Below, piece by piece: positions 20,001-29,408 of a stretch of 30,420 nt of DNA. The translations under genes and the position numbers were made by a program. Each line of letters begins with the position of its first letter. Position 1 is the first letter of the stretch. Origin of the DNA: Funneliformis mosseae (lineage: Eukaryota; Glomeromycota; Glomeromycetes; Glomerales; Glomeraceae); assembly GCA_910592005.1 (NCBI GenBank), contig CAJVPP010000534.1, positions 1 through 30,420 of the forward strand, in the 5' to 3' direction. Below the pieces are notes generated by a model. That model saw only the letters and a program-made list of their open reading frames with translations. It did no database searches and was not told the origin of the DNA.

Positions 20001-21654
20001 ATGGACATTTCAATGGATGCTGTTATAAATATTGAAGGACCGGATCTTAATATACAGCCACACAGTGAAAACGAAAATAATAAATTCGAGTCAAAAACAA
20101 TTATTAACGTCCCTTTTCAAAGTATACAAAATAATAATATAACAGAGTCTACTTCAAGTATTATTTTATCGCAAACGCATGTTACTCCTTTACAAAAAAT
20201 ATTCGCGGCATGTAATGGAGCTTTATTAACTTCACTATTTAGTAAGTTTTATTGATTCACAACAGATAAATAACTATTTTCTTTACGTGATTTAGCATGT
20301 TAATTTAACAATTTCTCTTCTTTTTGATTTAATGTTGAAATTCTTTCTTAGCTACTCCATTTGACGTTGTTAAGACTAGGTTACAGTCTCAAAGTATATT
20401 CAACGGATCATCACCTTCATTATATTCTACTTCCACTTCCTTAACAAATTGTTGTCGAAAAGTTTTCTTTTCCTCACAAAATTTAAGACAAGAATTTTTA
20501 TGTCATTTGGATTCGTCTCATGTTACTTCTAATCAAGCATCGACACTCAGTTGTTCAATAACAGATGCATTAGCACCCAGTCGCCAAATAACCGCAAATC
20601 ATCATCTCAATGGATCATTGGTAACTTTTTCAAATTCTCTTCAGAAAAACTCGAAACCTTACATAACTAATTTATTTATTTATTTTTTTTTTGTTTCCTT
20701 TCAATTAGGACGGGATTGTAAAGATCGTTCGTTATGAAGGAATTACCTCATTATGGCGAGGATTATCACCTGCACTGTTAGTTCTACTTTTGTCAATTGG
20801 AAATATTTTCATTTTTAACGAGATATTGATCATACCTACACGTTTTATGTTTATATAGAGTAATGTCTATCCCTGTAACCGTAATATATTTTGTGGGTTA
20901 TGATTACTTGAGAGATTCATTATGGTCGAATTGGAAAGGAAAATATTCCGAAACTTATTCACCATTGATTGCTGGAGCAACAGCAAGAAGTACGATCTCG
21001 CATACATTATATAAAACAATCTAAAATACCTTGTTGCTAAAATAATAATCACTTTTTTTTTTCAATTTCGTTTAGCAATTTCTGCTACAGTGATATCTCC
21101 ATTAGAGTTGTTTCGAACTAGAATGCAAGGACCTGAAGGTGCAAATGGTTTGAAAGAGGTTATGAAGGGAGTTCAAAAGATGGCAAAGATTAATGGCGTC
21201 TCATCATTATGGCGAGGTTTAGAGCCTACTTTATATCGTGATGTACCATTTTCTGGTATGAAATTAAATTGTTTCGCAAAATCTCAATTTTTTTTTCTTG
21301 TTTCCCCTCACTTTTTTTGCTATCGTTATTCATTTAAATCTTATATATTTATAAAGCTATTTATTGGGCTGGTTATGAATTGACAAAAAAACATTTAAGT
21401 AATTATATGCATGAGAAGAATGTTGATGGCAATATTAATAAGTTTGAAATTGCATTTTTAAGTGGCGCTGCTTCTGGATCGGTACGAGTTTTGAAATTCA
21501 TTTGTTTTTATGATTCATTTTTATTTTTCAATTATTAATTAAAATTAAATGTTTGTTTTACAAAGGTTGCAGCTACATTAACAACACCCTTTGATGTAGC
21601 AAAGACCAGAAGACAAGTAGCTATGAATCAAAGTAAGTGACCTGTATTATTTAT

Positions 21655-21685
<31 letters not shown>

Positions 21686-21965
21686 AAACGTTCTAAACAT
21701 TAAAATTTTTTAATTTAATGAAAAGCGAAAAGGCCAACCATGAGCAGAATCTTGAGACAAATTGTTGAAGAAGAAGGGTATAAAGGATTATTCAGAGGTA
21801 GATATTTTTAAACTTGAAAATTTTTTTAATTATGTGAATTTATTTAAATACTGATTAAAATAAAAAAAAAACATTTATATACATATAGGAGGAACTCTTA
21901 GAATATCTAAAGTAGCTGTTAGTTGTGCACTTATGATTTCAACTTATGAAACACTTCTAAAATGA
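20001..21965 (+). CDS. MTM1: Mitochondrial carrier, MTM1/SLC25A39-SLC25A40 type (9 exons)
   Basis: Exons: 20001-20241, 20352-20620, 20709-20776, 20859-20989, 21076-21255, 21357-21481, 21566-21632, 21726-21797 and 21889-21965. All eight introns are GT-AG (82-110 nt). The spliced length is 1230 nt with no frame conflict: 409 residues. It is an inner-membrane carrier with three repeats. The signatures are TPFDVVKTR (82-90), SPLELFRTR and TPFDVAKTR, each followed by a W/F-R-G block (SLWRGL, SLWRGL, GLFRGG). The first matrix loop carries an about 75-residue insertion after RLQSQS, the hallmark of the MTM1/SLC25A39/40 subfamily. It holds four cysteines (114, 115, 131, 148). This subfamily imports glutathione into mitochondria and affects Mn/Fe handling of SOD2. 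The polar N-terminal extension (about 60 residues) lacks a presequence. Intron 7 carries a (TC)n tract. The 3' end faces LSm3. Confidence 0.93.
21657..21685 (+). repeat. (TC)n microsatellite in carrier intron 7
   Basis: 29 nt of uninterrupted TC repeat 24 nt after the donor at 21633 and 40 nt before the acceptor at 21724-21725. It is probably used as an extended pyrimidine tract and likely length-variable between strains. Confidence 0.9.
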
Positions 21966-22040
21966 AAAAAAAATTGTTTCATTTTGCTTTTTGTCTATAA
22001 AAAATTTTTGAAACAGTTTTTAATTTTGTACAAAAGATTC

Positions 22041-22186
22041 TTTTTTTTTAAAAAAAAAAAACTTGAATGATTAAAAAATTGTCTTAAAATTCTATTAACC
22101 GGTCCTAACTGGAGGAGAAACCTATAAATTTGGTCAAATTACAATATTTATATGTTTTGCTTTTTTTTTAAAAAAAAAAAAAAAAA
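22041..22186. terminator. Two T9-A(11/17) palindromes in the convergent 3' intergenic region
   Basis: T9A12 (about 22041-22061) and T9A17 (22161-22186) lie between the facing ends of the carrier gene (stop 21965) and LSm3 (stop 22204). Both can fold as A-T hairpins and present A- or T-rich tracts on either strand, which suits bidirectional 3'-end formation. Function is inferred from position only. Confidence 0.4.
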
Positions 22187-22203
22187 CAAAGGAATATTAA
22201 ATT

Positions 22204-22679
22204 CTAAAAACCAACCAAAATAACACCATCACCACGTACAAATAACATTTCCGAAGTTTTTTTTTGAGTCTAAAAATCCATAATAAAATTAATTTCACTT
22301 TTATCTTTTTCGAGTAAATTAAATTGAACTTACACGAATAACTTCTTCATATGTTTCTTCATTAATTTCTACGACTGTAATAGTTTCTTCAACTTCACTC
22401 AATACCATATTCAAATGACCATCATAAGCCTATTCAATTATGGCATTAACGCGTTCATTTAACAAATATTTCATAAATAATACGCGTAAATTAATTAAGC
22501 TTTGAAAAAATGGCAAGGTTCATTATAGAAACAATGATGCTTACATGAAGTTTACCACGTAGTTCACGATCTCCACGTAACTTGACGTATATTCGTTCAT
22601 CAAGTGATAAGCGAACTAAATCAAGTGGCTCTTCTACGGCGGCGGGTTCAACTGGAGCGGTATGAGTTTCTTCTGTCAT
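22204..22679 (-). CDS. LSM3: U6 snRNA-associated Sm-like protein LSm3 (3 exons)
   Basis: Minus-strand exons 22679-22545, 22429-22334 and 22269-22204 give exactly 98 residues. The introns (115 and 64 nt; donors GTAAGC and GTAAGT, acceptors TAG) lie between codons. The Sm1 motif starts [21 protein letters not shown] and continues over the first splice with [15 protein letters not shown], where LSm proteins contact RNA. Sm2 is [12 protein letters not shown]. The length and the DRELRG and [10 protein letters not shown] blocks identify LSm3 rather than another LSm. It is a ring subunit of LSm2-8 (U6 snRNA 3' end, splicing, nucleus) and LSm1-7 (decapping and mRNA decay, cytoplasm). The N-terminal 17 residues are Glu/Ala/Pro-rich, as often in fungi. 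The C-terminus ends VGF directly after Sm2, slightly shorter than the human protein. Confidence 0.95.
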
Positions 22680-23104
22680 TTTTTTTAAAAAAAAATTGTG
22701 AAGAAAATATCTGAACTATAATATAAAAAAATATATATAACGTTAATTTGTAAATTTCAATGACGAATAAAATGTTTAGAAAATATTGAGTTATGGCGCA
22801 GTGATCAGGTGTTTTTAAAACATCAAGAATAAATTTTATTTATTGATGATATTACATTATCAGAAATTATTTATAGTGTTTAGAATTCAAAAGCTCTCGA
22901 AATAACAAGGGCTTAAGACAAATTCAAACAATTTCATATTACAGGTATAAAAGGTATATACAGTATAAAAGGAGATATTGCATCTTTTGTTTGTTCTTTG
23001 CTCAACTAATAACCCATATCACTATTGATTTTAAGATAAAATTGATGTGTAAAATTTGCAAATGGAAAGCTTAAAATATAGTATTTTTTTAAAATAAAAA
23101 ATAA
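22680..23104. other. Intergenic/promoter region of LSm3
   Basis: 425 bp between the LSm3 start and the stop of the next minus-strand gene. It is AT-rich with no coding sequence. Two GTATAAAAGG-like steps near 22947-22972 lie on the plus strand, the wrong orientation for LSm3, so I do not call them TATA boxes. Confidence 0.4.
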
Positions 23105-24020
23105 CTAAAAATAACTATCTTGAATCAGTTTGAATATATTTAAAGCTTCGTAAGATAAGAATATAATTGTGATCGAAAAAAAGAGATTGGGATTTTTTTT
23201 AAAAATAACAAATGAAAAAATTACAACAAGTAAAACAATTCCAAATATTCTGCCTAGGACGTTAGGTTCTACTTGAGAAATACTTTGTCCTAAACGAGAG
23301 GTGATTTCATTTTTATCATTGTCAAAGTATATAGAAACTCTTTCATTTTCGTTAGTGAAATTTATGGTGAGATTTGAACCAGTAGCTTTCAAATATTCCG
23401 TTCCAAGAACGTTAATGTCCGTGAAGTTTGAATCGATAGGAGGAAGGTGAACGACAGTACGTTTGTTGTTTAACAATATTTGATAAGTTGATGAGTTGGG
23501 TAGAATTACTTTAAAGGATTCGTATACTTCTTCACAAATATACGTTTTCGGGGATCCCGTGTCTATCACAAAGTGAACATTTTTTGTTTTTTGCTTTATT
23601 CTAACTGGTAAAGAAACAATGATTCTTAGATTAGGACCGAAGATAATGCCGTTAACTTCTTTTAATTCTGTGTGGAGGGACTCTGATAAATATTCAACTT
23701 GAAGTTTTTTAGAAATTTTTTCATGAAGATCTTTAGAACGAAGATCAACTAAGAGCAGGTCAAACATTTTTACCGGATATGAATTGTCTCGAGCATCTTG
23801 TAGTGAAAAAATAAAAAAAAAAAAAAGTTTAACGGAAAGTGGTCACGAAAATCATTACGTAATAAATAGTATATTTTTTTTTTTTACTTTACGATTGATA
23901 CATTTATATAATTTTATTTATTTATTTTTTTCATAAGAACAAATTTGTCAGAATTTTGTAAAAGAAATGTCGGTAACAAAATTTACCTCTTGTGGATTTT
24001 ATGGGCAAGATCTGTTTCAT
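23105..24020 (-). CDS. Retropepsin-like aspartyl protease fold protein with C-terminal membrane hairpin
   Basis: The main exon (23796-23105) is certain as an open frame from ATG 23767 (220 residues). Open sequence continues upstream to a plausible acceptor (AAG at 23797-23799). Joining it to a short exon at 24020-23987 (donor GTAAAT, intron 190 nt) gives 241 residues in phase; this first exon is tentative. The core reads NGIIFGPNLRIIVSLPVRI, then HFVIDTGSPKTYI, with the catalytic-type D-T-G-S, and later INVLGTEYL, the hydrophobic-Gly element that ends a retropepsin monomer. One D-T-G means it would act as a homodimer. Two hydrophobic segments (about 171-189 and 195-212 of the 220-residue form) would anchor the C-terminus in a membrane. 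There are no RT, gag or LTR sequences around it. It may be a domesticated protease or a non-proteolytic fold. Substrate unknown. Confidence 0.65.
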
Positions 24021-24699
24021 TACCATGTGATTTTGGCCGGCATTACTGAACTTGTCGAAATTATCCGTATGAACAAATAAGGTGACAAATAGGGTTTTCA
24101 AAGAAAAAAAATCGTAAAGTGTGGTAATGTTTAATTATTCATATCATAATATTTATAAAAATTTTAAACTTTATCTATCCTATTCTTTATTTAACAGATA
24201 TTAATAAGTAGATTTGTTCTTGTAAGCATTTAATACATTTTAAGGGATCAGTTTTTACAAATTATTTTAAAAGATATTTAATATATTTTAATTTAATAAA
24301 AGATTTCAAAATGATTAGAATATAATCATTTCAGAATTAATAAAACATATTAAATTGCTATAATAAAACATTAGTATAAAACGTAAGTTATTCATTTATC
24401 TATAATAATAATATTAATCTATTTAATTTAACCATTATAATTTTTTTTCAAGAAATCTTTTCTTTCCTAATTTAATCAATATAGAGGATAGGCAATAATA
24501 GGCTAATGTTTAATTTTAGAGAAATTTGATAGTTGACAAAAACGGTTTATCTAATGTCAATTTCTTCAGTTGAAATAATTTCCTTTAGTATAAATGCTTT
24601 AATTATTTCTTATTCTTTCTTTCTTCTTTAATGTTCATATTATAAAGAGCAATAATTTCATTTTCTTGATAAAGCTATTTAATGCATTTAAATTTATTA
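24021..24699. other. AT-rich non-coding stretch
   Basis: No gene recognised. The first 80 bp upstream of the tentative first exon are less AT-rich and may be promoter. The rest is A/T low-complexity sequence running into the retrotransposon remnant. Confidence 0.4.
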
Positions 24700-26340
24700 T
24701 TTTTTTATTTAGATTGTAAGAAAGATCATCAATTTTTTGATTTTAAAAAATCTATTTCATATAAAGTTTTATTTATATAATCTTTTTTGCTCTCTGTAAT
24801 ATTTGCCAGAATTCTAAAGAACAGTTGACTTTTTCAATGCATTTTATGAGAATTTAACTAATTGACCATCAATTTTAACTCTTAGTTTATTTTAATCAAA
24901 ATATATTCTAATGTTAATTGTTTTAAATTAATTTATTCTAGTAATAAAGTATTTTAGATTGATTCGATTATTGTAAATTAACTAAAAATTTTGTTTCTTG
25001 CAAAATGAAAGAGATAAAAATTATAATATTTAACGATATTTTACATTTCTGTTCACAGTTATAACTAGAATATCAAAAGACTTATCAGATTTAAGATTGA
25101 GTTTAGAGATCAAAGTAGTCAAAATTATATATACAGCTGCATTTGAATTCAGAAATTTTCAATCAGATTCTTATAATACATCTAGCAATAGTAGATTTAT
25201 TATTATCAGTTATATAAGTTTATATAATATTTATTTTAACTTCCATTTTTTTTCAATCTTTTATTCTTTTAATTTTTGAAAATAGAAGGATTTCTTAATA
25301 GTTATCTGAAAGTAATATTAAAGTTAGAACTTTCAAGAATTTTGATTATTCTATAATAAGGTATTATAGGTATAAATTAGACATTTGGTATCAATTTAAA
25401 AGATTGAGATAGAATTTTATTTTATTATTTCTGATTAGATTCTAATTAAGATAATAAAATCTGAGTAATCTATAGTAAAATAGATTGAATAGTTATATAA
25501 GTTTTTGCTCAACTTCAGCTTCTTTAATTTCTACTAAATTAACATTTTTTTGTTACATACTATTATTATTTTAATTGCTATTATTAGGCTGAAAATTAAA
25601 TAAAGACTATATTAATATATATATTTAAGTTTTAATCTTCATTTCTGATTGATAATTACTAATTATATGTCTTTCTTTATCACAATTCTAATATTCAAAT
25701 CTTTTTTGATTATTGTTATGATAACCTTTTTAATTTTAGTTTTGATTATTCTAATTATTAAAGTGGTTTAATTAGTGAATCTAGTTTTAGCTAAAGTTGC
25801 AATTAACTGAAAAACTTATTATTACAGTAATTTCATTTGAATTGCTATAATTTGCTATTATTGAACAGATTAAGTAATAATAATATTTGCTTTAATTTCT
25901 TTTACTTAGTAATAGTTATATTTAAATTATTTAGATTATATTCTATTATTATTATCATAATATAAGAATTAATTTTTTGATAAATTGCTAATAATATATT
26001 ATTATTTAAATCTTTCTATAGAGTTAACTTATTGAACTAATATCTTATATTTTTGGATATAGAAGCTACACTTTATTCTGATTGTTAATGAATTAGTTCT
26101 AAATCAGTCATTAATTTATTTTTCATAGTAGCATTGGTAAAATAATTTAAGAAATAATCAGTGAAATTATATTGACTTCCTTGTAGATTTCAGTTTTGAA
26201 AATCGTTTTAATTTTCATTATATCATTTAATAGCAATATTTCCTAAGTATTTCTTAGCAATAGCTATTTTTCTATTATTATTCTATTGATTAGCTGTGAT
26301 TGTTTATTCAAAAGAATAAGCCATTCATAAAAATCTTTAT
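24700..26340 (-). pseudogene. Decayed LTR-retrotransposon fragment (gag capsid, zinc knuckle, protease)
   Basis: Visible only when stops are read through on the minus strand. Near 26320-26330 is DFYEWL. RKIAIAKKYLGNIAI follows from about 26276, then FTDYFLNYFTNATMKNKLMTD (near 26160-26100), then a Q-rich/SVASISKNIRY block. This is the order and composition of a Ty3/gypsy-type Gag capsid. Near 25700-25640, NCDKERHIISNY resembles a CCHC zinc knuckle in which flanking Cys codons are Tyr. Near 25620-25540, VNLVEIKEAEV resembles the Gag-protease linker. At 25150-25030, NAAVYIILT and NLKSDKSFDILVITV resemble the part of a retropepsin after its active-site loop. Gag spans roughly 26340-25640. No LTRs or RT core were identified, and the lower boundary is arbitrary. 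Fully inactive. Confidence 0.6.
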
Positions 26341-28239
26341 TATTAGTTTTATAAAAATAGTTAGATTTACAAGATTTAGTTTACTCTATTTGCTTAGACT
26401 ATATTTCTTTACTAGATTAATATTTATAGTCTATAACATTATTGAAGTATTTATATTATCTAAAAGTTACTATAATTATTATTAATATTAAATATGTTTG
26501 TGTTGAATGCAGGTTGGATAGTAACAAGTTGAGCTAAAGTAATTTCAAATTCTATATTCCTTGTATTAGATCTCTATTGATATGACTATTATTATTTAGT
26601 TAAGTAGTATTCTTTCTTATTATATATCTAGAAGAAAAATTAGAATTATCAGTAATGAAGAATTTATACTTAAAAAATTATATAATTGATAAGATTTAAA
26701 AATGTTTTCAATTAGTTTAAAAGTAACTTTTTTTGGTTAATTTGCTTTGAACTATTAATAAAAAATCATAGACAATATCTTAGATATTATTAATATGTAA
26801 TCTTTTTAGATTGTAATAGTTAAATATGATATTTAAAGGTTATAGTTTATATAGTAAATCAATAGTTAATGAATAAGAATAGTTCTACTATATATTATAA
26901 GATATATTTAAATCTTAGTAAATTAGATTAATAGTTTTATTATATACTATAAAGTATATTAATATCTCAGAAAGTTAATAATTCTATTATATATTATAAA
27001 GTATATTTTATATATTTATACTTTAATAAATTAATTTAAATATTAATCATATTACTTAAAAGAATTATATAAAAATTATGAATTAAATCAAACATTTTAT
27101 TAATAAAATTAAAGAAATAAAACATAAATAAGAAAATAAGAAAAAGAAAGGAAAATAACTAAAGTAATATATAAAATTAGAAATTGCATATAGACTTTAA
27201 GGTAAACTGATCAAATTACATCTAATATTAATAATTACCCTTTTCTATGATGAATTTAATCCTTTATATATACTTTTAATATTACATTTTCAATTCTATA
27301 TAATGAATAATATTTTAAATATAATAATTATATTAATAACATTAAATATATTTATTATATCTAATATATAATTATATTTAATATATTTAACATATTAATA
27401 TGTTTAACATTTTTAATATTTAATACTATGTCATATTGTAGATCTCATAATTATTACTTTGTAATAATACATAAAAGATTTATCACTAAAATAAAAAGTA
27501 CATAAAATTTAAGTTAATTAACAAAAAATAAATAATAAAGTTGATTAAATTACTTTATTATATAACCTATTATTTAATATTAAAGATTATATTAGAAATA
27601 AAAAATATTTTAAAATTTTTGAATTTAAATAATCTGTTTTACTTTCAATTGGTATATTAATATTAAACATAAAATTTAAGCTTATAAATAATATTATAAA
27701 AATCTTTAATACTTATAATGCTTATAAAATAAAGATTACAGATAATTAAATTTATATATTATGATATTAATTGATTATATAATAGTAAAACATAAGTTAA
27801 ATATCTAAATTTTATTAGAATTGAATAGGATATTTAGCAAAATTTTTCAATTATTAATTAGAATTATACTATTAAAAAAATATCATATAAGTATAACATA
27901 GAGTAACTAGGACTAAAAGAATAAAACTTTATATAATTTTTCTTAATAAAGCATATATTTATGTAAATATTTCTTTTTTATTAATAAAAGATTAATATAT
28001 TAACATTTTTTTGTATCAGTACTTATCTTAATATATTAAATTTATATAAGTATAATCCTAAATCAATAGTATTTATATGTTATGATTATAAATATATAGC
28101 AATATTCTTATATTTCAGTCTTTGATATATCAGATAATAGTATAAAATTTAAAAAAACATTACTTTTATTATTTTTTTTTGATTCATATTCTATTTATAC
28201 CTTAACAAAATTTAATTAAAACTAAATGTAAAGTTATTT
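26341..28239. other. AT-rich non-coding stretch
   Basis: About 1.9 kb, among the most AT-rich of the window. No gene is supported; the open frame at 26300-26485 is antisense noise over the gag remnant. It may include a decayed LTR or leader of the retrotransposon, but I could not match two LTR copies. Confidence 0.45.
26880..27010 (+). repeat. Imperfect tandem repeat, unit about 50 bp, 2.6 copies
   Basis: Units start near 26880, 26931 and 26979. Each begins TA(A/G)TTCTA(T/C)TATATATTATAA-like sequence followed by a (G/A)TATAT(T) block and a GTTAA/AGATTA spacer. They are imperfect and AT-only; function unknown. Confidence 0.5.
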
Positions 28240-28590
28240 GGATTATTAAAGAAGACAGTTAATTGTACTTTTAAGGTTAATATGCAATACAAACTGTTTA
28301 AGAGTTTTATTTATAATATTTAAACAATATGAAAATAGAATAATCTACTACTATTAATAATCTAATAGTTATAAAACACAAAGAATGCCCTCTGAAAAGG
28401 TTTAAATCAAATGTTAAAGTTATTTACCTAAGAGATCAAAACAAGTATTGAAAGATAGTATACAAGTTAATATATAAATAATAATATTATAGATAAGGCA
28501 AAAGGTAAAGATAAAGAATTGTAAGCAATATAGATATTATTCAAAGACATGTCAAAGTAAAAGTATTAACGAAGATTAATGTGCTAATAG
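28240..28590 (+). pseudogene. Remnant of a zinc-knuckle transposase C-terminus (MULE/FAR1-like?)
   Basis: In one frame (about 28363-28450) the sequence reads LIVIKHKECPLKRFKSNVKV, close to the R-x-KGRPPKRFKS AT-hook-like block at the C-terminus of many glomeromycotan MULE-type transposases. In another frame (28516-28578) NCKQYRYYSKTCQSKSINED resembles a CCHC knuckle with one Cys and the His replaced by Tyr. Several stops lie between. The assignment rests on these two blocks in the expected order and is tentative. Confidence 0.38.
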
Positions 28591-29408
28591 CAATTTATAG
28601 CATTTATATGTATGCTGCTTTTGAATGTGTTTTATGTTACAATAAAAATTATCAAAGTTTAAAGTCACATGATATTTATTAAATATAATGTCACGTGATA
28701 CTGGTTCAAACACCCGTGTATGCGTGTATGAATAGAAATCGGTAAATACTATTTGCTATTGAAATATTATTTATCAAAATAATAAATACCAATGAATTTG
28801 TATAAATGTAGATTATTATTATATTGGTAAAAGAAAAAGAAAATATATAATTGATAAATCCTCCTGATCTTTTTTTTATACATATTCTCGAATCAATCTC
28901 TTTGCATCCTCTTCTACCTTTACCAATTGATTAATTTTTATGCCGAAATATTGCCAACACAGACGTTGCATTTATTAACCGGCTTAAAAGCTTCAACTAT
29001 TTTATAGTATATTGGTCCTCATTGGGGCTTCTTTCTCTTTCACAAATTATGACAATTTTTTGAAGGAAAAAAGACGAACGTTTCGGGGCATCCATGACTC
29101 ATAAAATAATGTTCCTTTATTAATTTTTGGGGGGAATTTCTTTTATGTATTACAAATAAAAAAAAAACATAACCTGATCCAATATTATCCAATCATCTCT
29201 AAATACTTGAAAGATCTTCTCACACCACTTTTTTATATCCAATACTTTCCATACTTTTTTTTCAAATCTTTTGCTATTAAATAAATTGATTGTCTTAATA
29301 GAAAAAACTTGTTGAGTATTTAAAGCCATTAATATTCTTTTGACGTAAATTTACAACAAATTACTGCCAACCCTCTTTAATTTTTTTTTTTTTTGCGAAT
29401 ATAATAAA
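28591..29408. other. Upstream region of the last gene
   Basis: No coding sequence. It contains the paired E-box-like sites (28664-28699) and, from about 28700, more mixed composition. A long T run with TTTGCGAATATAATAAA lies directly before the start codon at 29409. It is likely promoter and 5' UTR. Confidence 0.45.
28664..28699. promoter_or_regulatory. Paired E-box-like sites CACATG / CACGTG upstream of the last gene
   Basis: GTCACATGATAT (28664-28675) and GTCACGTGAT (28690-28699) lie about 0.7 kb before ATG 29409. Third occurrence of this pair in the window, here in the reverse order. Confidence 0.42.

Noticed and set aside
25097..26485. Short plus-strand frames at 25097-25279 and 26300-26485
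   Set aside because: Antisense to the retrotransposon gag/protease remnant; no protein features.
28690..28725. GGTTCAAACACCCG resembling a tRNA B box
   Set aside because: The flanking bases cannot pair as a T-arm and no A box or acceptor stem is found upstream.
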